From Mesostigma viride (lineage: Eukaryota; Streptophyta; Mesostigmatophyceae; Mesostigmatales; Mesostigmataceae), in contig RPFO01000165.1 in assembly GCA_009746045.1 (NCBI GenBank), positions 248,001-312,000 of the forward strand: DNA of 64,000 nucleotides, in the 5' to 3' direction. The notes under the pieces were generated by a model that was not told the DNA's origin, did no database searches, and saw only the letters and a program-made list of their open reading frames with translations. Position 1 is the stretch's first letter. The number at the start of each line of letters is the position of its first letter. This document shows positions 11,047-22,747 of this stretch, piece by piece. Both the position numbers and the translations under genes were made by a program.

Positions 11047-11555
11047 ATGGATAAAGCGCTTCATCATGGTTCAGAGGCAGATTCGGAGGCTGCTTATGAG
11101 GCAGCTTCCGGGGCCTCTACACCGGTGAAGGTCCAGCCCAGCGTTGATGTTGATGATGAGTTGAACTCCACCCCAGACCTAGCGATGAGGACATAAGTAC
11201 CAAGGCATCGCCTTCAGGTCTTACAGTGATCCAGGAAGAACAACCAGCTTCTGCATCCTTGGCTTCTGAGACTCACAACCGGCAAGGGAATGAAGCGGAG
11301 GCCGTTTTGGCAAGAACAGATTCCGGGGGGTCTTCAGATTCCGGGGATTCGGAGAAGTTTTGGAAGCTGGTGCGCACCCAGAAAGGCATTATCTTACCGA
11401 TCAAGAAGCCGGGGCAGTTTCTACACGTCGCAGCTGGTTCAAGCTCTGAGCCCAGCGATTCAAGTTCTGAGGATAATGAAGGGAATTCCAGTGACGAAGA
11501 GTGGTCCGTGGACGTCAGCTCTGGTCAACCCGATGTCGGTTCTCTGCAAATATGA
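11047..11555 (+). pseudogene. Acidic Ser/Glu-rich ORF with one frameshift
   Basis: A TATA-like GCATAAATA lies at 10984 and the frame opens at the ATG at 11047 (MDKALHHGSEADSE). It ends early at about 11195, but a +1/-1 shift near 11175 leads into a frame open to 11555 with a KFWKLVRTQKGIILPIKK core and a strongly acidic Ser/Asp/Glu tail. Together this is about 169 residues. Acidic serine-rich N-terminal regions occur in several transposases and chromatin proteins, but nothing here identifies a family. It lies inside the repeat-bounded block 10300-14450, so it may be the remnant of a gene carried by a mobile element. Confidence 0.35.
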
Positions 11556-12390
11556 CTGAACACAGGTGCGTGATTCAGAATCCTTCCAATCACGAATCCC
11601 GTTGCTGGGTTCCTCATGATGGCCATTGTGCTGATGCTTAAAGGGTTTTCGCATGAGTAAATGTGAGGCCATGTGCATTATAACCGCGTTGTTCAGTTTG
11701 GGGTAATTCCAAGTGTGGGCACAAAGTTTGCGCATTCATTCATTGTGTTCATGTAGTTCTGTTTTGTGCAACCATGCACTACATGCAGGCTGCAGGCTAG
11801 GCGTATTGTGTTGATGGACAGTTTTTTGCAAGCACGATCGAATGCGAGGCCTTGTGAATTTTAATGCCTGTGTGGATGTCATAGGCAATCATGCATACAT
11901 GGGCGTGTGCATAATAAAAATGCTGTCAATTTTCACAACCATACACGTGCAGGCACACACATAGCCGTGTGGATGATGTGAAATTTTTTGCCACCATGTA
12001 TATGCATGGCCATGAGGTGCGGCATGGTTATTCATGATTCCTTACTTGAAAATCTGGCACCCTTTTTACACCATTACAACAACCATGGATGCATTCTCTT
12101 GCCCACATCTTGCTAGCACGGTAATTGTTTGAGTCAATCTTTTATGATCCTAATCCAAAGCTTCCGAGTTATGACGTGGTTGTACATGTGCATCACTTGG
12201 ATTATGGCGATTGCAGACCCAGTCATCAAGTTTCGCACGTACGAGCGCTTGGCTGACCTGGAGCCTGTTGTCTTGTACATGATTGCCCGAATTCTCCCGA
12301 TTTCTGGCCTGCGCAGGTTGTCTCCTTGATGATGGCGGTGGCGACTGCACCACGATGTCATTTCTTATCGTGGTGTTGTTATGTTGTTGT
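11556..12390. other. AT-richer stretch without a convincing gene
   Basis: Many CATGCA/TGCAT motifs occur at 11740-12010. A short plus-strand frame at 12129-12330 has a fair hydrophobic pattern but no recognisable domain. Nothing else supported. Confidence 0.3.
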
Positions 12391-12391
12391 T

Positions 12392-12602
12392 ATTTGGTGG
12401 GGGTGGGGGTGGGGTGGGGTGGGGGTGGGGTGGGGGTGGGGGTGGGTGGGGGTGGGGTGGGGGTGGGGGTGGGGGTGGGGGTGGGGTGGGGGTGGGGTGG
12501 GGGTGGGGGTGGGTGGGGGTGGGGGTGGGGGTGGGGTGGGGGTGGGGGTGGGGTGGGGGTGGGGTGGGGGTGGGGGTGGGGGTGGGGGTGGGGGTGGGGG
12601 TC
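12392..12602 (+). repeat. G-rich microsatellite (GGGGT/GGGGGT), left array
   Basis: About 210 bp of uninterrupted G4-5T units on the plus strand, capable of G-quadruplex formation. It abuts the left inverted repeat of the 12610-13378 element. Confidence 0.95.
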
Positions 12603-12609
12603 ATTACAA

Positions 12610-13378
12610 TTCGTTCAAGTGGCCCGCCGGAGCGGCTGTACAATTTTTCCCAGTGAGCGCGCTGCCAAGTGTACTTGTGGGCAAATTTTTAGGTGCCCCG
12701 TCACTTCGAGGTACTAAAAATTAGGCTACGGTACGAATTCAGCGAATTTCAGCGAATTTTCAGTCGAACCAAAGGAAGTGACGGCAACTACCAAAAAGTT
12801 TCCGTTACGAATTTTCAGCCCAACACTCGCGCAAAATGAGGTGACGGCAACTACCAAAAAGTTTCCGTTACGAATTTTCACTCCCACAAGTTTGCACAAG
12901 AGGAAGTGACGGCAACTACCAAAAAGTTTCCGTTACGAATTTTCAGTCCCACACTTCGCGCAAATTTTAGTAGGGCTGCACGCAAGCTACCTTTCAAAAT
13001 TTTGCGCTAGTATGGAACGCATTTCATTCGTCTGGAGGAACGCTGCCCGCCAACTACCCCCGTTCAGAAAGTTCCGCCGAAATTTACTTGAGATTTGGAA
13101 ATCTGAACGTCCGCGCAAATTTTAGTAGGGCTGCACGCAAGCTACCTTTCAAAATTTTGCGCAAGTATGGAACGCAATTCATTCGTCCGGAGGAATGCTG
13201 CTCGTCAACTGCCCCCGTTCAGAAAGTTGCGCCGAACTTTACTTGAGATTTGGAAATCTGAACGTGCGGTTGGAGTTTCGCGGGGAAACCCAAGTTCCCG
13301 AGTAATTCACCAATGACGCGCTTCGAACACTTGCCCGCTAAAACCTAAGCAGCCGCTCCGGCTGGCCACTTAAACGAA
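12610..13378. mobile_element. 770-bp inverted-repeat element between two G-rich arrays
   Basis: The 29 bp at 12610-12638 and the reverse complement of 13350-13378 agree at 27 positions (core AAGTGGCC, then GCCGGAGCGGCTG). Between them are two families of internal tandem repeats: a 63-65-bp unit carrying GTGACGGCAACTACC, three copies starting at 12778, 12841 and 12906; and a 155-bp unit carrying GTAGGGCTGCACGC, two copies starting about 12958 and 13113. There is no coding frame. This is the form of a small non-autonomous DNA transposon (MITE-like). No target duplication can be read because both flanks are microsatellite. Confidence 0.6.
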
Positions 13379-13383
13379 ACTTG

Positions 13384-13770
13384 ATGGTGGGGTGGGGGTG
13401 GGGTGGGGGTGGGGGTGGGGTGGGGGTGGGTGGGTGGGCTGGGGTGGGGGTGGGGTGGGGTGGGGGTGGGGGGGGGGTGGGGGTGGGGGTGGGGGTGGGG
13501 TGGGGTGGGGGTGGGGGTGGTGGGGTGGGGGGGGTGGGTGGGGTGGGGGTGGGGGTGGGGTGGGGTGGGGGTGGGTGGGGGGGGGTGGGGTGGGGGTGGG
13601 GTGGGGGTGGGGTGGGGTGGGGGTGGGGTGGGTGGGGGTGGGTGGGGGGGGGTGGGGTGGGTGGGGGTGGGGTGGGGGGTGGGTGGGGGGGGTGGGGGTG
13701 GGGGTGGGGGTGGGTGGGGGTGGGGGGTGGGGTGGGGGTGGGGGTGGGGTGGGGGTGGGGTGGGGGTGGG
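13384..13770 (+). repeat. G-rich microsatellite, right array
   Basis: About 390 bp of GGGGT/GGGGGT units in the same strand orientation as the left array, beginning 6 bp outside the right inverted repeat. Six-frame translation gives long Gly/Val/Trp or Pro/His/Thr frames that are artefacts. Confidence 0.95.
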
Positions 13771-13951
13771 GTGAAGTGGGGTGAAGTGGGGTGAAGTGGG
13801 GTGAAGTGGGGTGAAGTGGGGTGAAGTGGGGTGAAGTGGGGTGAAGTGGGGTGAAGTGGGGTGAAGTGGGGTGAAGTGGGGTGAAGTGGGGTGAAGTGCG
13901 GTGAAGTGGGGTGAAGTGGGGTGAAGTGGGGTGAAGTGCGGTGAAGTGGGG
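13771..13951 (+). repeat. 10-bp satellite GGGGTGAAGT, about 18 copies
   Basis: A nearly perfect decamer array continues directly from the G-rich array; only two units carry a G to C change. It appears to be a derived expansion of the neighbouring GGGGTG tract. Confidence 0.93.
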
Positions 13952-14214
13952 TACGTGGGGGTGGGGGGTTCTAACCCCACCCCCATGCACCATATAACAA
14001 TAACATTGTTGTCATACAAATCTGCAAGAACTACCATGTTTGCACTTGATTGATTTAATTTCCAGCGTATCATCGGTTGCACACAGATCAAGTGTCCCTA
14101 CGCCATGAGCAAACGTGCAGAATAGGTAGCATGCCCCATAGGAGTAATAGGGACATGTATGTATAACATATGTAGGAGTATGAGACATAGAGCCCGTATG
14201 TGCGTAGCCACTTC

Positions 14215-14450
14215 ATTCACGAAGGTGGGACACATAGAAACATACAGTTAGGTGGGACACAGCTTCAAGTTCGGGTAGGTGAGACAGACCTGTATCACAA
14301 ATGCCGGTAGGTGGGACACCATGTTTTTCCAAAGTCAACAAGGTGGGACATAATTTCAGTTAGGTGGGACACCTGAACATGTCCCGCTTTGCTGAATTTG
14401 TCCCACCTCCTGGAGTTGGGACACTGTCCCACCTACGTGAGCTGCCCCTG
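14215..14450 (+). repeat. Scattered GGTGGGACA repeats
   Basis: Eight or so copies of AGGTGGGACA or close variants, spaced 25-40 bp, followed near 14390-14440 by copies in the opposite orientation (TGTCCCACCT). The same TGTCCCACCTACG word ends the units of the 10382-10815 minisatellite. The stretch ends GAGCTGCCCCTG. Confidence 0.75.
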
Positions 14451-15095
14451 TAGCATATTGCTAGGTGGATGCAGGTTGAGGAGACCTTTCCAACGCCGTG
14501 TCAACCGCCTAGAACAGAAGAGGGACTAGAGAGATATCAGGTCCCGAAGTACTGCCGACCGGCGGGCGGGGGCGGTGCACTCTCAGGGCATAGTGGACAG
14601 GACACGTGGCAGGCAGTGCCTGCACAGGCTTAGCCTGAACCATCACGTGACTGGGACACAGTGTACTGAGGACGCAACGGTCCTGTGGCTAGTAGAAGCC
14701 AGTAGCCAGCCAGCAGGTCTGCAAGGATGTAAGTCCATGCAGAACTGTGGCAGGTCCTGTGCTGTCCTATACACAGGATAGCCAGAGATTCCTGTATGCT
14801 GCCTGCAACGAGGATGCAGGGCAGCGATACGAGGCTCTGGCAAAGTAGCGTTGCACAGCGTTGCTCATGACCGAGGAACAAGGATGGATCGAACGAGGTT
14901 GCATATAGCTCGAGGCTCAACGAGGCAACGAGCGTCTTCACACACGAACCTTGGTCGTCACGACGAGTGGCGAGCCTATCGAGGGTCGTAGGCCTGGTGT
15001 GAGGATAAAGGTTGCTAGCCAGCAGCCTAGGGTCATTCCAGCCAGCAAGACCAGGAGCTCACAAGCTCTGCTGACGAGTTGCTGTGCAAATCCTA
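14450..15095 (+). repeat. Old LTR of the A2 type, plus orientation
   Basis: The reverse complement of the A2 LTR (63075-63721) aligns along the whole stretch, for example GACCTTTCCAACGCCGTG near 14485 and GTGGACAGGACACGTGGCAG near 14590, with many substitutions. It is clearly older than the A2 LTRs. The gag fragment at 21237-21763 is on the same strand and may have belonged to the same element, with B1 inserted between. Confidence 0.7.
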
Positions 15096-15100
15096 CCTAG

Positions 15101-15431
15101 CGGCTCAGCTATGGCGGTCGGTCACGTTGAGCTTGGGATAAGGAGAACACAGAGAACTACCGTCGGAGCTGGCCCACCACTGGTTTATGTCTTAGCCAGC
15201 AAACCCTATCCGGTTAGCCGTAACCGTGGGACAAGCTAGCCGTCCGTACTGACCCGGATAAGGCCCCGGACTGGGGCCTAGGTGGCGCCGGCCCTAGGCG
15301 CCGCCCTTAGACCGGTCGCCCGCATCGGACCGCCGGATTATAGCCGGCGGCTGAGCGGACGCTAGCGGATGGCGTGCGGACGGACATGGGGAACTCAGAG
15401 CCAGATCCTAGGGCTCTAGAGTTACTCAACT
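15101..15431 (-). repeat. 3' LTR of B1 (outer end lost)
   Basis: Matches the other B LTRs from GGCTCAGCTATGG to the terminal AACT at 15428-15431; the usual AGTTAAAGCCC start is missing. Confidence 0.9.
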
Positions 15432-15808
15432 CCGACATACTCTTTTGTTCTTTGATTAATTATCAAAATAATTACATCAAATGCAGACCATACAAAACCC
15501 TCTAAGGTAGGGAACTCAAGGGGGCCTCAAGGCCGTCAAAATCACCACGGTATCGACCCGCGCCCTTGTGATCACACATGAATAGTGATGTAATAAGTAG
15601 CGAGAAAAAAACAACTATGCCACCAGACAAAAGGTGACCCATTTATTAGGACCAGTGACCCGCCGACGGGCCCAAGGCACCGTCCAACGTGGCTAGGGTA
15701 TGGTCAGGACAAGCAAAAAAACTACCACCATGATATTCGTGAATGCTAGCAACACAGGGTGAGTTATGGCTGTATTCATAAAGCGCCCGAGCCGTAACCC
15801 TGTGTGGC
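15432..15808 (-). other. 3' untranslated region of B1
   Basis: Noncoding. It corresponds base for base to 60170-60546 of B3. A purine-rich stretch (minus strand AAAGAACAAAAGAG) lies beside the LTR and is the likely polypurine tract. Confidence 0.7.
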
Positions 15809-18126
15809 TCACGGGTGTTGCATCGTCATGCGCTTGCGCAACACTGCGTACTGCGGGGCAGCCTCCCGCGCCTCCTTGGTGAGTGCATCCGCGGGATTGA
15901 GTTCATCCGCGATGTGCTGGAGACGCGTGACGCAGGAGGCCGCCTCAGCGAGTACGAGGTAATCAACGTCCTGTGACCGCGCATAGGGATTGTCAAGGAA
16001 GGCCAAACAACTTTGTGAGTCAGTGTGCACCGTGCTAGTCCAGTGAAGAGTGAACCCACACGAGCCAAATACCCAACCCAGCAAGTACCGCAGCCACATG
16101 CCATGTGAGATAGCTGAAACAATGCCCCGGCATTCAGCCGTGTTGGGGCTAGTGGCAATGCGGCTGTGCAAGCGCGAGTACCAATCTAACAACATGCCAG
16201 GCTGCCCTCATTGCTGATAAAGAACAGTGCCCCCATGCGGGCCCGCACTTGGCTGACTGTGCGCGTCTCTAGATTAGCATCCGTCACTATCTCGAGGTGC
16301 ACCGGCTGTGAGCAATCGAGCCCACGAAGCACAATGCCGGGCGTCATGGCCAGCTGCCGCCGAACATGAATGGACCCTAGTCCTTCCAGCACATCATCGG
16401 GCAGGCGAGCGAGCACTGCCAAATCAGGTGCCACCGTGTCCGCCAACCACCCGAGCTTGCCCTTAACCGAGGGCCCATGGGTTGCCAACAGCGGGGACGG
16501 GAGGTCGGCCAGCAGGTCAACCACATAGTTGCGGCTATCCTGCATGTGCATGACCCATTCGCCAGAACGCGAATCCCGCTGCAACGTAGACTGCACGCCG
16601 CAAAACACCACGGGTTTACCCTCCTCATGATCCACCGCCCTGCCCAGGGGAAACTTAGCCGCCACTGCAGCAAGAAACTGGGTAGCAAAGGTGCGAGGTG
16701 CCACCAGCTTGAAGTCATCGCCATGCCACACGAAGAGGGCTGGCTCGCCAGGGACGCCGGTGGGGACCACAAAGAAGTTAGGATCCGCGCGATGGTACGT
16801 GGCCCCTAAGCTCTGCAAGACCTCCTCCGCGGAAATGCGGAAGATGATGGGAGAGCTCTGCAGCCCCTCCACCCCTGTCAACAGCTCGATATACTCGCTG
16901 CCAATGGTGCCATCCTGCCAGACCACCGGGACCTTCACCACGTAGCGGGTGCCTTGCCATGTTTGCTGCGCGACCCCAGCGTCGCTGTGGAGGAATGCCC
17001 GCTGAAAGTCACCGCACCACATCCCGTAGTCCTTGCCCGCGTTCCGCTTGCCCAAGTAGATGACCGTCAGTAGCCGATGCGAAACATGGTTGAGCCCAGG
17101 GGTATAAAGATCCTTGGCGTCCAGCGGGGAGGACCCCTTCGTCTCCGTGACCACGGGCCTTACCCGGAACACCACCGAAGAGTTGGTCTCGTCCGGCTTG
17201 TAGGTGAGCACGAACTTCAACCGCAACCGCGTGGCCCCGGCTGGCACACTCTCCAATCCTCGGTAGACCTCGCGCTCTCGCCACTGCTCCTTGGCTCGAA
17301 TGAACGCGTCGCGCCACAAAGCAAACTTGAGAGGATCTTGACAGTCCAGGACAAGTTGCTCCCACGTCACAGGGCTATCCGCCGCCAGTGAGTGTGAGTG
17401 GAGGCCGAAGCTGCGCGGGTGCCAATCCTGAGGCTGAATGATGGACTGGACGAGCGGCGGTGTGGAAAACGCCGCCATCGGTAAGCGCCGCACGACGCCG
17501 GGCTGCCCGACCACCACCCCCAATGGAGCGTGGTACTCGCGAAGCGGGATGCTGCCCACCCCCGCGACTGACAGCAAGTCAGCGGACACTGAGAACCCCG
17601 GGTATGATACGAAAGGTTCGCCCAGCAAGGCCACATCCTCGTAGCCATCCACGACGTGAAACGGCGTGTCAATGCCCAACACCGGCAGCACCACCATCCC
17701 GGTAACTTGATATGCCGAAGTGCCTGCAAAGTCGGTCACCGATTTGTACGGCGACTCTAGCACTGGATACAGGGTGGCTGCCCGACGAGAGATAATAGAC
17801 ACGGATGCTTGCGTGTCCACAGCCACCAGCTGCCACGGTCTACACGTAGGAAACAAGGCTGACTTAACCGGCCTGACCCCCTGTGAGAGAGTTTTGACCT
17901 GAGCCACCCCTGATGCAGCTTTCGCTTTAAGCGCCTGAGCACGCCACAAGGCCGTGACCGTTGAAGCCAGGTCCCTAGGTGGGCGAGGCGCATGGGCAGG
18001 ACCCTGACCCTCCGGCGAGGCCACGCTAGGCGGGCCTCCCACATTATCCGTGGCTAGCACAGGAGGTGAGTCACTACGTGCACTAGGTCCCGTCAAACCC
18101 ACCCCATCCTCATCCCACCCATCCAC
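15809..18126 (-). pseudogene. PR-RT-RH of element B1
   Basis: The frame 18126-16186 carries the protease-like DTQASVSII and ALLGEPF segments, RT with GDFQRAFL and WHGDD, and the start of RNase H. A single-base deletion near 16197 shifts to 16195-15809, which finishes RNase H with ECRGIV, TDSQSC and ADALTK. Apart from that shift it is almost identical to the intact B3 protein. The start follows the same C8 run that separates it from Gag-IN in B3. Confidence 0.88.
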
Positions 18127-20872
18127 GGGGTCATATTGGGGCCCAGGGGAGGGGGGGGTGTAGCTGTGTCTGCCCCTGGGAGCGACCCGTGGGGTACCAC
18201 CTCAGATGCTACGACAGGCGCATTATCCTTCACTACCCACCCCAGTGCCCTGTTGGCTGCCAGCTCACTCTCCATGCTATCCCCTTGCTTATAGCCTGCC
18301 ACCGATGCCCATGGTACCCTATACACCCGATCATTCCACTCTATGTCTATGACCCGCAGCGGCCAGTCTAACTTTGTGATGGCCCCAGGCCCCTGCATGG
18401 TGCCCCGTTTGCCGCTGGGCGAGCTCTCCTTGTGGAACATGACCAACTGCCCGACCTCAAAAGCGCTAGACAAATCAGGCAGCGTGGCATCCTTGAGCCG
18501 CAGCTTGGCGGCGGTATCCTGTAGATGCTGTTGGTATGCCTCTACTACCTCGGGTGAGTAGGTGCCCGCTGACAGCCCCCGAGGCGTGACTAGCCCAAAG
18601 CCCTTGACATCAAGCACGTGCCTATGGTTGCACACATGCATGAGCTCCTTGCACCACGCCGTCTTGACCGCGTAGGATTTGCCATGTGGGTTATCCTGTC
18701 GCTTGGCTGCCACAGTCTTGACATAGCTTACAGTGCGATCTATCATGCCCATATTGCCGTGATCCTCACGCCCCACGATGACCACGGCCTCCATCCCCGG
18801 CAAACCTTGCACACAGCGGAACTGCTGGTCTAGCATGAGCTCCACTACGGGATGAAAGAAAGCCAGGCTGATCTTGATAGCCCTGTGCAGGTCAGCCTCA
18901 ACATGTGGGGCAGCGGCTCAATGTAGGTGGCCTTGCTGAACCTATCCTTGACTATGAAATAGGTGTCCCCCCCTTCCATGTGCATGACATCCCCCACAAG
19001 GTACCCTCGCTCCAAGGGTGGAGTCTTGGCATGCCGCCTACGCGACTTCTTCCTGATCTTGATGCAGGCAGGACACTGAGCACGCACATTCTTCAGCTCG
19101 TTGTATAAAGGTGCCCCCAACATGTGTGCCCCCTCTACCTCGGCTTGGGCCTCATGCCCGTATGCACGGTGCATCTGGTATGCTAACAGTTTCAGGGTGA
19201 CAGCCTGAGGTGCAGTGGCATTGTCAGGATTCTCAACAGGTGGGGTGACTACTGGGGTAGTGACATTGGCTAACTGGGCAGCTTCAGAGGCTGCACGAAA
19301 GGCCGCCCGTGTGAGCACCTTGCCAATGTGAAGATCCACACTAGGGTGGTGTGTACCGAGAACATCTGCCCGCCCAGCATTCTCTTGCACTGTCACAACA
19401 TTCCTCATAGGCCCAACCGCCCCAGTATCTAGCTGGGGTGCTGCAGTAGTGCTTGGTCGCTCGGCGTTGTACACACCCGACCTAGAAGACACCACATTGC
19501 TTAGGTCACGCATTGTAGACCCGTGCTCAGGAAGCACGTGATCCTGGCGCGACAGAGCCAGAGCAGCATCAACGGATTGCGTGAGCACATCACGGAATGA
19601 GACAGAGGATGCAGTCACGTTGCTTTTAGGAACGACGTCAGGCTCTACGACGGCCCGGTTCAGCGTGACGCATTGAGCAAAAGAAGGGGTATCGAGCGTG
19701 CTCTCACCTGACTTTCGTGCTGCCCGTCGCTCTGCCCACTCCTCGCGTGTGCCGTGGACGACGATGCGCTTGGCCTTGCACGCCTCCACGCTGTGACCAC
19801 GCAGAACGTCGTGGCACTTGCGGCAAAGGTTGTCCTCGAGCTCCAGGTCCGGGCGAACTCGGCAGTCATCCCGGACATGGCGACGTCCGAAGCAGCGCTC
19901 ACAGCGTTGCTTGCGGTCAGTAGACGCCCCCTGCTGCCGCTTGGCCGGGGGATTATCACCCTGCTTGGCGTCGCCACCATGCCCGCGCTTGCGCCCTCGC
20001 TGGCCCCCGTTGTTGCCGTGGCCGACGACCTTTTTCAGGATGGCCGTAAGCTCCGACCGCGTAATGGAGCCTCTGCGCCTGAAGAAGAAGACGCGCCGGC
20101 ATCCACCTTGCGCAGGGATGGCAGAGCAGCCGAGGCAGCCGGCTTGGACTGCGCACTCTTGAAGCATGAATCAAATACAGCATGCCCTCGTCGAAACTGA
20201 CGGCACTCTTCTTTTTGAGTTCCGTCGCTATGGTCAGATGCACATCCGACGACAGGTCGCATTTCTTGAGAAATCGATTGCACAGGAAAATGGGCTTGAG
20301 AGTATCTAGCAGCTTGTGCTTGTGCACGAAGACCTGGAAATCACGTGCAGCCCCGGGCAAATTTGCCTTATTAACTGCATAGCCCTCGAAGTCGTTGAAG
20401 GCTTGCTCGTCGGCCTCTTCCTTAGACCGCGACAAGTGGGCATCTAGACCGTTGTAAAAAACTTCCCAGGTTTGTTTGTTGTCGTCCGCAATGCGAACTA
20501 GATTGGCAATGTTTGGGTGCTTTGTTGTACTGCAGAATACTGCACGGAACTTGCCAATCAGCTCCGAATCTTTGTCTGCGCGTCCATCGCGCAGACGCTT
20601 GAGAGCAGCTAGAAAATCTGCTGCGTCGTCCGCCGTATAGTCGGCCGGTAGATCTGCGGGCACCTCCGTTTGCTTGAGAGGGCCGCGATTTAGTGCATCG
20701 TCAGCAGCCAGCATGAGATGCTTGAACTGCTTGGCCAGTTCGGTTGCGCCACGAGGGTTTGCATCAACCTCGTGGCCTCGTCCGCACTAAAGCGTGGCAG
20801 GACGGACCCTGCGGCCTCGCCACTTGGCGTATCTGTGTGTTCGCCCGTGCGGCTCCGTGTACCGGAAGCCAT
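18093..20872 (-). pseudogene. Gag-integrase of element B1
   Basis: Homologous along its length to the 927-residue B3 Gag-IN. It starts at the ATG at 20872 (MASGTRSRTG) but is shifted by small deletions near 20738 (one G in the CCGG of a GCAACCGG run), near 20170 and 20066, and near 18905 (one T inside the integrase core). Gag, both zinc motifs and the integrase HH-CC motif are still readable. Confidence 0.88.
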
Positions 20873-20891
20873 CGGGATTTTTATGAATACA

Positions 20892-21236
20892 AGTTAAAGC
20901 CCGACCGGCTCAGCTATGGCGCTCGGTCACGTTGAGCTTGGGATAAGGAGAACACAGAGAACTACCGTCGGAGCTGGCCCACCACTGGTTTATGTCTTAG
21001 CCAGCAAACCCTATCCGGTTAGCCGTAACCGTGGGACAAGCTAGCCGTCCGTACTGACCCGGATAAGGCCCCGGACTGGGGCCTAGGTGGCGCCGGCCCT
21101 AGGCGCCGCCCTTAGACCGGTCGACCGCATCGGACCGCCGGATTATAGCCGGCGGCTGAGCGGACGCTAGCGGATGGCGTGCGGACGGACATGGGGAACT
21201 CAGAGCCAGATCCTAGGGCTCTAGAGTTACTCAACT
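20892..21236 (-). repeat. 5' LTR of B1 (345 bp)
   Basis: AGTT at 20892-20895, AACT at 21233-21236; same length as the B3 LTRs. Confidence 0.93.
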
Positions 21237-21763
21237 TAGCCCCCTTGGTGCAGCGGACCCCAAAACCCCGCGTGAATGCACTGGAACTCAATGAGCTGGG
21301 AGGCGCCCCCGTGTGGGTGGATGAGCTACAGTGCGAGGTCCTGGACATTAATGCCTTGGACACTTCCCGGATTCAGTGCTACCACTGCAACCGCGTGGGG
21401 CACATCAAACGCGAGTGCCCTGTCAGATCTCCCTCCGCTGGACCAGGCACCGCCTGTGCAACGCAACAACTTCCAAGCGGCCTCCCCGCAAATGGCCTCG
21501 AGGCCACCACCGGCGCAAAATATGCGCACAGCTCCCAGTGCAGGTGAGCGTGCCCGACGCTTGCAACAAGCGCGCCAACAGCCCCGGCTGTACCAACAAC
21601 CCAAGGCGCCCGGCCCAAGCGCCTACCAGCAAGCTGGGCATGCCCTCAACCAACTGGATGCCGCAGACGCGGCCGAGCCTGATGATGGCTCTTCCGCAGC
21701 CGCATCTGGCCACCTGCGAGGCACACTGGTGGGCGAGGGGCCTGCAGGAGAGGCGTTGGACTG
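21237..21763 (+). pseudogene. Gag C-terminal fragment with zinc knuckle, interrupted by B1
   Basis: On the plus strand immediately right of B1, a frame reads from LAPLVQRTPKPRV into a CCHC knuckle CYHCNRVGHIKREC and then stops at 21547. A shifted frame continues with a Gln/Ala/Pro-rich tail to 21763. This is the nucleocapsid end of an older LTR retrotransposon; its upstream part would be left of B1, next to the old LTR at 14450-15095. No Pol follows, so the element is reduced to a remnant. Confidence 0.65.
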
Positions 21764-22609
21764 AGAGGCCGGGAGGGCACTCCGGGCGACACCTTACCCG
21801 GCCATGAACAAGTCGCCCGAGTTTTGTTACCATGTAATGTGGTGACAGAGACCCAGGAGTGGCAAGCGGAGCCTAGCGAAGGCCCGCGGCAACTACACTA
21901 CAGTAGCCCCTCATTGGTCTTGCAGCCGATTTTCCGCCAAAAATCGAGTTCCAGCCGATGCATCGGCTGCTCCGCGGGGGACCAAATTGCGCGAAAACTA
22001 ATGAGAATTAGGAAAAGTTTAGCTGAGAAGATTGAAAGTTTATAATTTTCCTCACAGCATGGTACTAGGGTTCGCATACTTCTGACAAAGTTAGAGGTGC
22101 ATGTTCTGGCCGGTCAAAGTACAAGGGGTCAGGGTACTTCATCACGTACAACGTGCGTTTCGGAAAACGACGACCTGGCCATGGCGGCTTGCGCCCACGC
22201 ATGGAATTTTATGTTTGCGTTCGAATTTTCTGCCAAACTTAGGAAATTGATTTTATACGTCCTAAAGATCACACAGGCCAATTTTTGGTTCGCGGGAATG
22301 CCATTTGATAGGTGTCGGCAGCGTTCTTGCTGGAAAAAACTGCGATCAGGCTGGACGATAGAAACGTTGACAGCAATACCTTTACGGCGTATTTTAAAGG
22401 ATATATTGGTTTCTTTGTACTTATTATGATTAATTGTAGTCGTAAACGTGTAAGGGTGGCCAGAAATCGCCGAATCTAGCGACCATGCTGCACAACTTTG
22501 GTGTGCCGAAATGCGCCATTTTGCGGCCATCGCCTGGGCCAAGGTAACGCCATCCATGCCTGGTAAAGCTTCAGCATCGTTTTCCTATCGATGTTTGACG
22601 TATATATAT
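21764..22609. other. No recognisable gene
   Basis: Short frames only, no family resemblance, no repeat shared with the rest of the window. Confidence 0.4.
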
Positions 22610-22747
22610 CCCGTTAGGCGTTTCCATTGGTCTTATCGTAGTATAGAGCTTTGACATGGCTCTGTATATAGGTTTATAGCTGGGCGTTTGCTTTGGTTTG
22701 AGTGATTTCACTCTGCTGTAAGTAATTATATTTTTAATATATATACG
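22610..22747 (+). mobile_element. 3' end of a non-LTR retrotransposon (severely truncated copy)
   Basis: 138 bp from CCCGTTAGGCGTTTCC to TTTTTAATATATATA is the same as 24391-24530 and 33678-33800, the tails that follow the non-LTR ORF. Only the 3' UTR survives here, the usual result of incomplete reverse transcription. Confidence 0.8.

Larger units (their letters stand above)
15101..21236 (-). mobile_element. Copia-like LTR retrotransposon B1
   Basis: A minus-strand copy of the family best preserved at 54737-60891. The 5' LTR (20892-21236) is complete, AGTT...AACT; the 3' LTR (15101-15431) has lost about 15 bp at its outer end. The right flank reads TAGCC and the left flank TAGC next to the deletion, consistent with a TAGCC target duplication. 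Coding parts carry several single-base deletions, so this copy is inactive. Confidence 0.9.

Noticed and set aside
12283-14091. Long Gly/Val/Trp and Pro/His/Thr open frames
   Set aside because: They exist only because the G-rich microsatellites contain no stop triplets in several frames; no domain or codon bias supports them.
21179-21236. Start codon at 21179 for the plus-strand gag fragment
   Set aside because: It lies inside the B1 LTR, which was inserted later; the true upstream sequence is on the other side of B1.
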